Assembly (NCBI GenBank): GCA_030747075.1 | Contig: JASLLL010000010.1 | Span: 19,679 to 83,678, forward strand | Direction: 5' to 3' | DNA from: Gemmatimonadota bacterium | GTDB lineage: Bacteria > ARS69 | Length of the DNA stretch: 64,000 nt | Shown here: piece by piece, positions 37,985 through 46,963 of the stretch | How positions within the stretch are numbered: position 1 is the first letter of the stretch | Layout of the letters: each line of letters starts with the position of its first letter | Translations under genes and position numbers: made by a program | The notes under the pieces: generated by a model | Database searches by the model: none | Told to the model about the DNA's origin: nothing | What the model saw: only the letters and a program-made list of their open reading frames with translations

Positions 37985-40199
37985 GAAGGAGACTGCGGCC
38001 CCCCGGCTGGCCCGCGTGGCTCCACGGCCCACACCGAATCCGGAAGAGCGGTCGGTGGCCATTCTCGGCAATCCCAACTCGGGGAAGACCACCCTTTTCA
38101 ACGCACTCACCGGTCTTAGACAGAAGGTCGGGAATTACCCCGGTGTGACGGTGGAAAAGAAGATCGGCCGCTGCGAGCTTCCCTCCGGAGGCGCGGTGGA
38201 TGTTCTGGATCTTCCGGGGACATACAGTCTGCGGCCCGGATCCCCGGATGAGATGATCGTGCGGGATGTTCTGCTCGGCCTCCAGCCGGATACTCCCAGC
38301 CCGGATCTTGTGGTGTTCGTCGTGGATGCCACGCGCCTTGACCGACATCTCTTCCTTGCCATGCAGGTCATCGAACTGGGTCGACCGGTGATCTTCGTGC
38401 TCAACATGATCGACGAAGCGGAGAAGCGCGGTTTCTCCATCGATGCCCCGGCGCTGGAGCGGTTGCTCGGGGTGCCGGTGGTTCCGATCTCCGCGTCGAA
38501 GGGAATCGGCATCGGAAACCTGCGGCGGGCCATGGAGCGTCCGGTGGAACCGTCCACCGCGACCTTCCGGCAGTGGCCCCCGATGGTGCGGAAGGTCCTT
38601 GCGTCTCTGTCGGCACGCCTCCCCCGCAGAGGGCTCCTCTCCGACGCCGGGCGGCTCGATCTGGCGATGGCGCTGCTTCTGGACGACGGCGAGGATGATG
38701 CGCTGGGCCGTTACACCCCTCCGGAGGTTCAGGACGATCTTCCGGTTCTGCGCTCCCGGCTGGACGCGGCGTTCCCGGAGTGGCAGTCCCACGAACCGGT
38801 GGGGATCTACGACGCCATCGAAGAGGTGATGACGGCCGCTGTACGGAGCCCCGACGAAGAAGTCGACAGCGTACGCGAGCGCATCGACCGCGTCCTCACT
38901 CACCGAGTCGCCGGGCCGGTGTTCTTCGCTGTGCTGATGGGGACCGTCTTCCTCTCCGTGTACGAGTGGGCGGCCCCGTTCATGGACCTCATCGATTCCG
39001 GCGTCGGCTCTGTCGGCGGGCTCCTGACCGGAGTTCTGCCGGAAGGGCCGATACGATCACTGGTGGTGGACGGCATTCTCGCGGGCGTGGGCGCCATGGT
39101 GATCTTCGTGCCGCAGATCGCCATTCTCTTTCTGTTCATCGCGATCATGGAGGACTCCGGCTACATGGCACGCGCCGCGTTCATCATGGATCGGCTCATG
39201 GGGAGGGTTGGGCTTTCGGGGCGCGCGTTCATTCCGCTGCTCTCCTCCTTCGCTTGCGCCATTCCCGGAGTCATGGCGACGCGCACCATTGCGCACCGCC
39301 GCGATCGTCTGGCGACGATGATGATTGCGCCGTTCATGTCGTGCAGTGCGCGTTTGCCGGTGTACGCGCTTCTCATCGGCGCCTTTGTTCCTCATCGCAT
39401 GATCGGGATCTTCCCGATGCAGGGGCTCACGCTCTTCGCCATGTACATCCTTGGGATTCTCATCGCGGTGGGCGTGGCATGGACGCTGAAGCGAACAGTT
39501 CTCCGGGGCGGCAAGCCGCTCTATGTGATGGAGCTGCCGCCGTATCGAATGCCGTCCATACGCTCCGTCACCGGCATTGTCCTGGAGCGGAGCGTGCTCT
39601 TCCTGCGAAAGGCAGGCACCGTGATTCTTGCGGTGTCCATCATCCTCTGGTTCCTGGCGTCGTACCCGAACGGCGGGCCCACGGTGGGTCCGCTGCAGGA
39701 GCAACGGGTTGCGGCGGAGACCAGGGGAGACACGGAGGCGGCGGCGGAACTGGAGGGGCGGATCGCCGGAGAAACACTTCGGAACTCGTTTGCGGGGCGG
39801 GCCGGGCGTTTTCTCGAGCCGGTGATCGAGCCGCTCGGGTTTGACTGGCGCATCGGGATCGGACTCATCACCTCGCTGGCGGCTCGCGAGGTCCTGGTGT
39901 CGACCATGTCCACGGTCTTCCATCTGGGGGACTCGGACGAGGACTTCGTTTCGCTGCGAGAGAAGATGCGCACCGCGACGGATCCGGAAACGGGGGAGCG
40001 TGTCTACACCACGCTGACCGCCGTGAGCCTGATGGTCTTCTTCGTCCTGGCCTGCCAGTGTCTGGCCACGCTGGCGGTGGTGCGGCGGGAGACGGCTTCC
40101 TGGCTCTGGCCGGCCTTCATGTTCGTGCTGATGAACTCGCTGGCCTGGGTGGCTTCATTCGTCGTGTATCAGGGCGGGCTGCTTCTGGGACTGGGGTGA
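37968..40199 (+). CDS. feoB: Ferrous iron transporter FeoB
   Basis: A protein of 743 residues. An N-terminal GTPase carries G1 GNPNSGKTTLFNALTG, a switch region GNYPGVTVEKK, G3 DLPGTYSL and G4 LNMIDE. A helical GDI-like domain and about ten membrane helices follow, with the Gate motifs SGRAFIPLLSSFACAIPGVM and SCSARLPVYALLIGAF. It transports Fe(II) across the inner membrane. ATG 37968 has GGAGG at 37951 and lies inside the end of feoA; the longer frame from 37899 lacks a site. Confidence 0.96.
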   Translation: MSHQPEKETAAPRLARVAPRPTPNPEERSVAILGNPNSGKTTLFNALTGLRQKVGNYPGVTVEKKIGRCELPSGGAVDVLDLPGTYSLRPGSPDEMIVRDVLLGLQPDTPSPDLVVFVVDATRLDRHLFLAMQVIELGRPVIFVLNMIDEAEKRGFSIDAPALERLLGVPVVPISASKGIGIGNLRRAMERPVEPSTATFRQWPPMVRKVLASLSARLPRRGLLSDAGRLDLAMALLLDDGEDDALGRYTPPEVQDDLPVLRSRLDAAFPEWQSHEPVGIYDAIEEVMTAAVRSPDEEVDSVRERIDRVLTHRVAGPVFFAVLMGTVFLSVYEWAAPFMDLIDSGVGSVGGLLTGVLPEGPIRSLVVDGILAGVGAMVIFVPQIAILFLFIAIMEDSGYMARAAFIMDRLMGRVGLSGRAFIPLLSSFACAIPGVMATRTIAHRRDRLATMMIAPFMSCSARLPVYALLIGAFVPHRMIGIFPMQGLTLFAMYILGILIAVGVAWTLKRTVLRGGKPLYVMELPPYRMPSIRSVTGIVLERSVLFLRKAGTVILAVSIILWFLASYPNGGPTVGPLQEQRVAAETRGDTEAAAELEGRIAGETLRNSFAGRAGRFLEPVIEPLGFDWRIGIGLITSLAAREVLVSTMSTVFHLGDSDEDFVSLREKMRTATDPETGERVYTTLTAVSLMVFFVLACQCLATLAVVRRETASWLWPAFMFVLMNSLAWVASFVVYQGGLLLGLG

Positions 40200-40414
40200 A
40201 GGCGATGTCGATCGGGGCACAGGACGCCGTCGTTCTTCTGGCGGCACTCGGAGCGGGAGCCTGGCTCTTCGCGAGATGGCGCGGCAGGCGTCGCCGCTCC
40301 CCGGGGTGCGGATGCTCCTCCTGCCCGGCAGCACCGCCCGAAGACGGTGCGCCGATACGGATGCCGGAGGGGGTTACTCGGGCGGGGAAGCAAACGCCTC
40401 CATCAGTTCGGTGA
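40196..40414 (+). CDS. FeoB-associated Cys-rich small membrane protein
   Basis: A protein of 72 residues: one N-terminal membrane helix (DAVVLLAALGAGAWLFARW), a basic stretch RGRRRR, then GCGCSSCPA. This layout and position match the small cysteine-rich proteins often encoded after feoB; their function is unproven. GTG 40196 overlaps the feoB stop (GTGA); ATG 40205 is an alternative start. The 3' end overlaps the opposite-strand gene ending at 40374 by 41 bases. Confidence 0.75.
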   Translation: MKAMSIGAQDAVVLLAALGAGAWLFARWRGRRRRSPGCGCSSCPAAPPEDGAPIRMPEGVTRAGKQTPPSVR

Positions 40415-41750
40415 TGGTCGGGGCGTTCTCGGCATCGTGAATGGCTGCCTCTGCCGCCGCTATCCTGTCTGAGGAAAGCACTCCCTTCGAGAGCGCGTGG
40501 AACTTGGCTTCCATTTGCGCGTCGGTCATGGGGTTTCGCGGATCTCCCATGGGATAGTCCATTCGCTGCGTATGGGTCTTTCCGTCCGTGGTCGTGATGG
40601 AGACCTCGCACGGCTGGAGAGCCGGGAAGAGCTCTTCGAACTCCGCCTTCGCCTCCACCCGGATCTTCGCCATGAGCGGCCGAAGCTCCGGATCCACGAT
40701 CCGTTCCCGTTCGAACTGCGCGGTCGTTACGCTGCCGTCGGCCAGCGCGGCCGCAATGCAGTAGGGCAGCGAGTGGTCCGCCGTTTCCCGGGAGCGCGGG
40801 TCATACTTGCTGGGATCGGAGAGGATCTCGGCAGCTCTCGCGATGGTCTGAATGCGGACATCAGAGATGTTCTCCGGGCGCAAGTGGTGTTCTTCGCGGA
40901 GCGCCAGCGTAACGGTCAAGGGCGTGTGGATGAGAGCCTCCACGGGGAACGCCTTCATGGAGCACTGGAGAATGCGCCAGGACTCCCCGAGTCCTTCCGT
41001 GACGATGTCCCACTTCCAGTCCTTGCTGATGCAGTGGCCGAGGCCTTCCCGCCCTTCGAAGATCGGTTCCGGCCCGACATAGCCCCGCTCCGCGAGGAGC
41101 GCTCCCTCAACTCCCGAACGGCAGGCCATGGGGTCGACCGTGTTCTTCATCATGGTGAGATTCCCCGCCGTCACCGACCCGAAGCTCCCGGAGTGCGAGG
41201 CGGAGATGCCCACCGCCGCGATGGTGCGCTCGACATCCAGTCCGAGCATCCGGGCGGCGACGAAGGGGGATGCGAACGCCGTCAGCGTGGCATGGTGCCA
41301 GCCGACCTCGCGAATGCCGGGGAATGCGGCTTCGCAGAGGCGCATCTCGATCTCATGGCCCAGGACAATGCCGACGATGAGATCGCGTCCCGTCAGGCCT
41401 TTCAGCTCTCCCAGTGCCATGGCGGCCGGGAGGATGTCCGACGGATGGGAGGGATCCTGCTTCCAGTAGATGTCGTTGTAGTCGAGCGCGCGAACCATGA
41501 GAGAGTTCAGGAAGGACGCATGGAGTGCGGAGGTCTTCGCGCCGGACCCAATGAGCGTGGCCTGCGGCGTCCCGCCGGAATCGAGAAGCACCGAGGAGGC
41601 AATCTCCACATCTTCGGTCTGGTACCCGCCGAGGGCGCATCCCACGGAGTCGTAGAGGAAGCGCTTTGCGCACTCGACCGCCTCGGCGGGAAGTGCATCG
41701 AAGTCGAGCGTGTGGGACCATTCGGCGAGTGTTCGGCTGACGCTTTGCAT
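40374..41750 (-). CDS. MmgE/PrpD-family protein (2-methylcitrate dehydratase-like)
   Basis: A protein of 458 residues. PrpD-family features are ALPAEAVECAKRFLYDSVGC, NSLMVRALDYNDIY, a PSDILPAAMALGE motif, and VGISASHSGSFGSVTAG. Family members dehydrate 2-methylcitrate or handle related substrates such as cis-aconitate. No propionate-pathway partners (prpB, prpC) are near, so the substrate is uncertain. The start at 41750 follows GGGGAACTACC. It lies 28 bases downstream of glgC, probably in one transcript. Confidence 0.85.
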   Translation of the reverse strand: MQSVSRTLAEWSHTLDFDALPAEAVECAKRFLYDSVGCALGGYQTEDVEIASSVLLDSGGTPQATLIGSGAKTSALHASFLNSLMVRALDYNDIYWKQDPSHPSDILPAAMALGELKGLTGRDLIVGIVLGHEIEMRLCEAAFPGIREVGWHHATLTAFASPFVAARMLGLDVERTIAAVGISASHSGSFGSVTAGNLTMMKNTVDPMACRSGVEGALLAERGYVGPEPIFEGREGLGHCISKDWKWDIVTEGLGESWRILQCSMKAFPVEALIHTPLTVTLALREEHHLRPENISDVRIQTIARAAEILSDPSKYDPRSRETADHSLPYCIAAALADGSVTTAQFERERIVDPELRPLMAKIRVEAKAEFEELFPALQPCEVSITTTDGKTHTQRMDYPMGDPRNPMTDAQMEAKFHALSKGVLSSDRIAAAEAAIHDAENAPTITELMEAFASPPE

Positions 41751-41778
41751 GGTAGTTCCCCGGAACCCGCTGGGCGGG

Positions 41779-43044
41779 TCAGATTTCGGCCCCGTCCGGG
41801 ACCGCGTAGTTCTTTGGAATGACGACAATGCCGTCCCGGATGAAATGGAAGTCGTGGTCTTCGTACATGCCCGCTGGCTTGGGAGTGATGCGGACGCCTT
41901 CGCCGATCCGTGCGTTCCTGTCGATCAGCGCTCCTTCGATGTGGCTGCCGCGGCCAATGCCGAGAGGAGGATCTCCCTGCTGCCGGGGGAGGTCTCCTTC
42001 GTAGCCGTCGGCACCGAACATGACCGTTCGTGTGAGTGACGCGTCCGGGCTCACGACGCTGCGAATCCCGATGACGGAGCGATCGATGACCGATCCGTGC
42101 AGGTAGCTTCCTTCGCAGATCATGGACTCCCGGACGGAGCACCCGGTAATCCGTGTCGGCCCGAGGAAGCGGGGGCGCGTGTACACCGGTGCTCCGGGCG
42201 TGTGAAAGACGAACGGGGGCTCCGACGCCGCGAGCGCAAGGTTGGCTTCGTAGTATGCGCGGATCGTCCCGATGTCTTCCCAGTACCCGCGGAAGATGTG
42301 CCCGCGTGCATCCTGTTCCTCCACCACTCGCGGCAGGACATCCCGGCCGAAGTCGACATTCCCGACACGCGTCACCACATCCCGCAGGACATCGAAGCGG
42401 AAGAGGTAGATCCCCATGGAGGCGGGATAGACAGGGTCTGTATCTCCCTTCTCGCGGAGACCCGAGGGGAGTTCGTGGCCCGCAAGAAGGTCCGGAGACT
42501 CCGGCTTTTCCAGAAAGGAGAGAATGCGGCCGGACGGGTCGAGCTTCATCAGCCCCAGTGCGGAGGTCCGGTCCTCGGAGACCGGCGTGGCTGCCACCGT
42601 CACGGCCGCCCCGGTGGAGCGGTGCTGGCGAATCATGGGTCCAAAGTCCATGCGGTAGATCTGGTCGCCGGAGAGGATGAGGACATCGCGCGGCCGGTAG
42701 CCCTCGATGTGGACGAGCGACCGGCGGACTGCGTCGGCGGTTCCCTGAAACCAGTCCTTCTCCTGCACGGTTTGCTCTGCCGCAAGACTCTGCACAAAAC
42801 CGCGCTGGAACGGGCCGAACTGGAATGTGCGGAAGATATGCGCGTTGAGAGATGCGGAGTTGAACTGCGTGATGACGAAGATCCGCGTGACGCCGGAGTT
42901 CAGGCTGTTGGAGACGGGAATGTCCACAAGGCGAAACTTGCCGCCCAGCGGGACGGCAGGCTTGGAGCGGTAGCGGGTGAGCGGGTCGAGGCGGGTTCCC
43001 CGACCCCCCCCCAGCACGAGGCAGAGGACATCGTTTCTACGCAT
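41779..43044 (-). CDS. glgC: Glucose-1-phosphate adenylyltransferase
   Basis: A protein of 421 residues, the usual length. The N-terminal nucleotide-binding motif is GGGRGTRLDPLTRYRSKPAV; GGKFRLVDIPVSNSLNSG, ILSGDQIYRMDFGPMI and a left-handed beta-helix C-terminus (SMICEGSYLHGSVIDRSVIG) complete the family. It makes ADP-glucose for glycogen. The start codon at 43044 has no ribosome site and sits about 7 bases after a TAGGAT -10, so the message may be leaderless. It is downstream of fbp on the same strand. Confidence 0.95.
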   Translation of the reverse strand: MRRNDVLCLVLGGGRGTRLDPLTRYRSKPAVPLGGKFRLVDIPVSNSLNSGVTRIFVITQFNSASLNAHIFRTFQFGPFQRGFVQSLAAEQTVQEKDWFQGTADAVRRSLVHIEGYRPRDVLILSGDQIYRMDFGPMIRQHRSTGAAVTVAATPVSEDRTSALGLMKLDPSGRILSFLEKPESPDLLAGHELPSGLREKGDTDPVYPASMGIYLFRFDVLRDVVTRVGNVDFGRDVLPRVVEEQDARGHIFRGYWEDIGTIRAYYEANLALAASEPPFVFHTPGAPVYTRPRFLGPTRITGCSVRESMICEGSYLHGSVIDRSVIGIRSVVSPDASLTRTVMFGADGYEGDLPRQQGDPPLGIGRGSHIEGALIDRNARIGEGVRITPKPAGMYEDHDFHFIRDGIVVIPKNYAVPDGAEI

Positions 43045-43050
43045 GGGCCG

Positions 43051-43056
43051 ATCCTA
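43051..43056 (-). promoter_or_regulatory. Possible -10 for leaderless glgC
   Basis: TAGGAT read on the minus strand, ending seven bases before the A of the glgC ATG. The -35 region is weak. Confidence 0.3.
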
Positions 43057-43129
43057 GCGGATTCCGCCCGGCGCGCCACCCCAAAGGCGTGCGTTCCGGC
43101 GGCTTCCGCGCCGATCCTTTGCGCGGGAG

Positions 43130-44158
43130 TCACTTCGTGCGTGGCGCGTCCTTCAGGAATGACTCCGCGTGTAGAACATCTTCCCGGCTTCCGATGAACA
43201 GCGGCACGCGCTGGTGGAGCGCCTCAGCCTGAATGTCCAGGACGCGCTCCGTTCCCGTGGAGGCGAGGCCGCCCGCCTGTTCCGCGATGAACGCCATGGG
43301 TGCCGCCTCATAGAGCAGGCGGAGCTTCCCTCGCGGGGGGGCATCGGGGCGCTTCCGGTCCATCGGGTAGGCGAAGATCCCGCCCTTGAACAGCGTGCGG
43401 TGGAAGTCCGCCACGAGCGATCCGATGTACCGGTGCGAGTATGGGCGACCCTCGGACGGGGCATCTCGCTTGAGATCCTCCAGCCAGTTTCGAGTCTCTT
43501 CCGACCAGTACGCGGCGTTGCCCTCGTTGATGCTGTAGATCTTCCCCCGATCCGGCATGCGGATGTCTTCGTGCGACAGAAGGAACTCCCCGACCGATGG
43601 ATCCAGCGTGAACCCGTGGGCGCCGTCCCCTGCAGTGTAAACGAGCATCGTGGAAGCTCCGTAGAGGATATACCCGCCCGCGATCTGTTCGCTTCCCTTG
43701 CGGAGGATGTCCGAAGCCTGCCCGACCGGACCGTGGGTCACTCGGCGATGGATGGACCAGATGGTGCCGATGGACACATTCACATCGATGTTGGATGAAC
43801 CGTCCAGCGGGTCAATGGCCACCGCATACTTCCCCGGGCGGTCCTTCCGGGAGGTGTTCGGGAGGATGATGTCCTCGTTCTCCTCCGACGCGATCACCGC
43901 CACGAAACAGTCCTGTCCGAGTGCGCGGATGAACTGCTCGTTCGCGTAGATGTCCAGCTTCTGGACCTGTTCGCCCTGAACATTGGTTTCGCCCGTGGCA
44001 CCGAGGATGTCGATGAGACCGGCTTTGTTCACTTCGCGGCTCACGATCTTCGCGGCCAGGACGATCTGGTTGAGGATTTCGGTGAACTCTCCCGTCGCCT
44101 CCGGGTGGAGCTTCTGCTCCTCCAGAATGAAACGGTTGCAGGTGATTCCCTTGCGCAT
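43130..44158 (-). CDS. fbp: Fructose-1,6-bisphosphatase, class I
   Basis: A protein of 342 residues. Metal and substrate motifs are complete: VIASEENEDII, AIDPLDGSSNIDVNVSIGTI, YSINEGN, and the sugar-phosphate-binding FKGGIFAYPMD. It catalyses the committed step of gluconeogenesis. The ATG at 44158 is preceded by GGAGATC; the frame extends 23 codons upstream without a better site. It diverges from the class II aldolase gene with back-to-back promoters. Confidence 0.95.
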   Translation of the reverse strand: MRKGITCNRFILEEQKLHPEATGEFTEILNQIVLAAKIVSREVNKAGLIDILGATGETNVQGEQVQKLDIYANEQFIRALGQDCFVAVIASEENEDIILPNTSRKDRPGKYAVAIDPLDGSSNIDVNVSIGTIWSIHRRVTHGPVGQASDILRKGSEQIAGGYILYGASTMLVYTAGDGAHGFTLDPSVGEFLLSHEDIRMPDRGKIYSINEGNAAYWSEETRNWLEDLKRDAPSEGRPYSHRYIGSLVADFHRTLFKGGIFAYPMDRKRPDAPPRGKLRLLYEAAPMAFIAEQAGGLASTGTERVLDIQAEALHQRVPLFIGSREDVLHAESFLKDAPRTK

Positions 44159-44202
44159 GATCTCCGGTCCCGGTGGAGGTGGCTCTCCAGATCCCGCACC
44201 GC

Positions 44203-44231
44203 ATGATAGAGGGAGAGTCACAGGCACTCAA
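44203..44231 (-). promoter_or_regulatory. Promoter of fbp
   Basis: Minus strand: TTGAGT (44231-44226), 17-base spacer, TATCAT (44208-44203). Both hexamers are good. It is ten bases from the -35 of the divergent aldolase promoter. Confidence 0.55.
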
Positions 44232-44240
44232 CTGTGCCGT

Positions 44241-44270
44241 TTGACGCGCCCCCCGTCCACGGGATACCTT
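44241..44270 (+). promoter_or_regulatory. Promoter of the class II aldolase gene
   Basis: TTGACG (44241-44246), 18-base spacer, TACCTT (44265-44270). The transcript start is near 44277, 35 bases before the ATG at 44312. Confidence 0.55.
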
Positions 44271-44311
44271 GGTCCCCGTTTTCGAACTGTCGACCGAACC
44301 TGGAGGACCTC

Positions 44312-45715
44312 ATGTACTTCGCTTCCACAGAAGAAATGATCGGCGCTCTGTCGGGTGTCTTGAGCTTTTCGAACGGCGATTGCGCCATTCTGGACGAAGA
44401 TGCGCTGCGGGGTGACGGGATCGACCGCCTCGTCCATACGGCCGTTTTCGCGGAGGAGGAGAGCGTTCGAGATGGGGCACGATGGCTCATCCGCCGCGTC
44501 GCGGAGACGGACGGGTGCCCGCCCGCATCGATCCATGAGTTCTATGTGGCACGCTCCACCGGCGCGTACCCGAATGTCACGGTTCCGGCCATCAACCTGC
44601 GCGGCATGACCTACGACATGGCCCGCGCGCTCTTCCGGGCGGCGGCCGCCAACGATGCGGGTGCGGTGATCTGCGAAATCGCGAGAAGCGAGATCGGCTA
44701 CACCCGCCAGCGGCCGGCCGAGTACACGGCGGTGGTTCTGGGCGCGGCGATCAAGGAGTCCTTCCATTCGCCGGTGTTCATCCAGGGAGACCACTTTCAG
44801 GTGAAGGCCAAGAACTTCTTCGCGGACCCGGATCAGGAGATCGCGGCGGTCAAGGACATCATTGTGGAGGGCGTGGCCGGCGGGTTCTTCAACATCGATG
44901 TGGATGCATCCACGCTGGTGGATCTGGACCAGCCGACCGTTTCCGAACAGCAGTACAACAACTCGCACCGGTGTGCGGAACTCACCGCCAAGGTGCGCGA
45001 GGTGGAACCCGAAGGCGTGATCGTGTCGGTCGGAGGGGAGATCGGCGAAGTGGGCGGCAAGAACTCCACGGTGGAGGAGTTCCGGGCATTCATGGACGGG
45101 TTCAATCAGGAACTGGCCGCGCATGGAGAGGGCCTCGTCGGGCTGTCGAAAATCTCGATTCAGACCGGGACCGCGCACGGTGGCGTTCCGCTTCCGGACG
45201 GGACGATTGCGGATGTTCAACTGGATCTGGAGGCGCTGGAGTCCATCTCACGCGTAGCCCGCGACGAGTACGGGCAGGGCGGGGCGGTCCAGCATGGCGC
45301 GTCCACGCTTCCCGAAAGCGCATTCGGGCACTTCCCCCGGACGGAGACCACAGAGATCCATCTGGCGACCGGTTTCCAGAATCAGGTCTACGATGGCGGG
45401 CATCTTCCGAAGGATCTCGTGGACAAGGTCCATGACTGGCTGCGCGAGAACTGCGCGGGAGAGCGCAAGGAGGGAGACTCCGAGACGCAGTTCCTCTACA
45501 AGACGCGCAAGAAGGGATTCGGTCCGTTCAAGGCCGAGTTCTGGGGATTGCCCGAGTCGGTACGAGAGGCCATCGGGAAGGATCTGGAGGAGAAGTTTGA
45601 CTTCTACATGAAGATCCTCCGCGTTGAGGGAACCCGGAAGGCCATTGCGGAGTGTGTGACCGTGCCGCCGACGGCGGGACCGCCTCCGGAGTCGCTCGGA
45701 TCTCTCGTCGGCTAG
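44312..45715 (+). CDS. Class II fructose-bisphosphate aldolase, long form
   Basis: A protein of 467 residues, longer than the 300-360 of classical class II aldolases. Barrel and metal-site-like segments include TVPAINLRGMTYDMARALFR, VFIQGDHFQVKAKNF, GGFFNIDVDASTLVDL and VGGEIGEVGGKNSTVEEF. The related tagatose-bisphosphate aldolase group is an alternative, but the pairing with fbp, glgC and a phosphofructokinase in the window supports a glycolytic/gluconeogenic role. ATG 44312 has GGAGG six bases upstream. Its stop overlaps the nth stop on the other strand. Confidence 0.85.
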   Translation: MYFASTEEMIGALSGVLSFSNGDCAILDEDALRGDGIDRLVHTAVFAEEESVRDGARWLIRRVAETDGCPPASIHEFYVARSTGAYPNVTVPAINLRGMTYDMARALFRAAAANDAGAVICEIARSEIGYTRQRPAEYTAVVLGAAIKESFHSPVFIQGDHFQVKAKNFFADPDQEIAAVKDIIVEGVAGGFFNIDVDASTLVDLDQPTVSEQQYNNSHRCAELTAKVREVEPEGVIVSVGGEIGEVGGKNSTVEEFRAFMDGFNQELAAHGEGLVGLSKISIQTGTAHGGVPLPDGTIADVQLDLEALESISRVARDEYGQGGAVQHGASTLPESAFGHFPRTETTEIHLATGFQNQVYDGGHLPKDLVDKVHDWLRENCAGERKEGDSETQFLYKTRKKGFGPFKAEFWGLPESVREAIGKDLEEKFDFYMKILRVEGTRKAIAECVTVPPTAGPPPESLGSLVG

Positions 45716-46410
45716 TCCGCTGAAGGGCACTTCCCCCGCACGGGACAGGTCTCGCAGCGCGGGCTGCGCGCGGGGCAGTGCTTCCGGCCGTGGTGGATCA
45801 GGAGGTGAGACGCTTCCGTCCACCACGCCTCGGGGAGGATCGCGCACAGGTCGGCCTCAATCCGCACCGGATCGGACTTCCGACTGAAGCCGAGGCGGTT
45901 CGACAGTCGCATCACATGAGTGTCCACCACCATCCCCGGGATACCGAACGCATTCCCGAGGATGACATTGGCTGTCTTCCGCCCGACCCCGGGGAGCGCG
46001 GTCAGTTCCTCCATGGTGCGGGGAACTATGCTGCCGTGGAGGGCGATGATCTCCCGGCTCATTCCGAGAATGTTGCGGGCCTTGTTCCGGAAGAAGCCGG
46101 TTGAGTGTACCTCCCGCTCCAGTTCGCGAATGTCCGCGCGGGCAAAGTCCTCCACCGACCGGTACTTCTCAAAGAGGTCACGCGTTACGATATTGACGCG
46201 CACATCGGTGCACTGCGCGGAGAGGATGGTGGCGACGAGAAGTTCGTGGGGAGTCCGATGCGTGAGTGCGCACTCCACATCGGGGAACTCCACGCGGAGC
46301 GCTTTCAGCACCGCGAGCGCACGCTTGCCTCGGGCCGGAGCGGACTCCACTCGTCTCATGCGCGTCACGGCGACACAAGGGTTTTGCGATCGGATGCGGG
46401 AACGAGCCAT
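45712..46410 (-). CDS. nth: Endonuclease III (DNA glycosylase/AP lyase)
   Basis: A protein of 232 residues. The HhH-GPD core is LPGVGRKTANVILGNAFGIP with the catalytic Lys, then VVDTHVMRLSNRLGFS with the catalytic Asp. The cluster loop at the C-terminus is C-X6-C-X2-C-X5-C (HCPARSPRCETCPVRGKC), binding [4Fe-4S]. It removes oxidised pyrimidines. The start is uncertain: 46410 is the longest frame, and Met at 46359 would fit the family length (about 215) better. Neither has a clear ribosome site. Confidence 0.94.
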   Translation of the reverse strand: MARSRIRSQNPCVAVTRMRRVESAPARGKRALAVLKALRVEFPDVECALTHRTPHELLVATILSAQCTDVRVNIVTRDLFEKYRSVEDFARADIRELEREVHSTGFFRNKARNILGMSREIIALHGSIVPRTMEELTALPGVGRKTANVILGNAFGIPGMVVDTHVMRLSNRLGFSRKSDPVRIEADLCAILPEAWWTEASHLLIHHGRKHCPARSPRCETCPVRGKCPSAD

Positions 46411-46431
46411 GTGCGCGGGAAGGGGGGCAGC

Positions 46432-46887
46432 CTACTTCTTCGGGAGGGCATACCGGAAGAACGCCTTCACCGAACCCCAGGAGGTGCTGATGAGAGGCTC
46501 ATCAACGCCGGTGTCTCCGCCCACCCGAACCGAGCCGAACATTCCCTCGAACTCGTAGGGCGGACTGAAGAACTCGTACACGCCCGTGTCCTGGAAGGTG
46601 TGCTCATACCAGTCCGCGTAGGCGACCGTGGTGGAACTCCAGGCATCTCCGGCCAGAGGATCTGCGCTGCCCGTGCCACTCATCACGGAGTGGTCCACAA
46701 ACGACGGGTCCGAGTTGATCCATCGGACCGTGTCTCCGGGCTGGATCTGAATGGCGGCCGGGACGAACCGGGGCTCATAATCCACAGAGGTCATCTGGAC
46801 GATGTGAACTTCCGCTGCGGCGACGCCCACGGACAAGAGTCCGACAAGAAGAGCGGCCGACAAGATCAGCTTGCGATGCGCGATCAT
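46432..46887 (-). CDS. Exported cupredoxin-like protein lacking two copper ligands
   Basis: A protein of 151 residues. The signal peptide MIAHRKLILSAALLVGLLSV is cut after VAAA. The fold is plastocyanin-like: VDYEPRFVPAAIQIQPGDTV, RWINSDPSFVDHSVMSG with the first His ligand, and HTFQDTGVYEFFSPPYEFEG-MFGSVRV. In the ligand loop (normally Y-x-F-x-C-x-x-H-x-x-x-G-M) the Cys is Ser and the His is Tyr, so ordinary blue-copper binding is unlikely. The start at 46887 is set by a perfect GGAGG. It lies between nth and the HAD gene on the same strand. Confidence 0.78.
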   Translation of the reverse strand: MIAHRKLILSAALLVGLLSVGVAAAEVHIVQMTSVDYEPRFVPAAIQIQPGDTVRWINSDPSFVDHSVMSGTGSADPLAGDAWSSTTVAYADWYEHTFQDTGVYEFFSPPYEFEGMFGSVRVGGDTGVDEPLISTSWGSVKAFFRYALPKK

Positions 46888-46963
46888 GATGAACCTCCGC
46901 CTGATGATCCCCGAGTGGACCATCCGCAGCTGAGTTCATGGTAGCACCCGACAGGGGGAGGGG

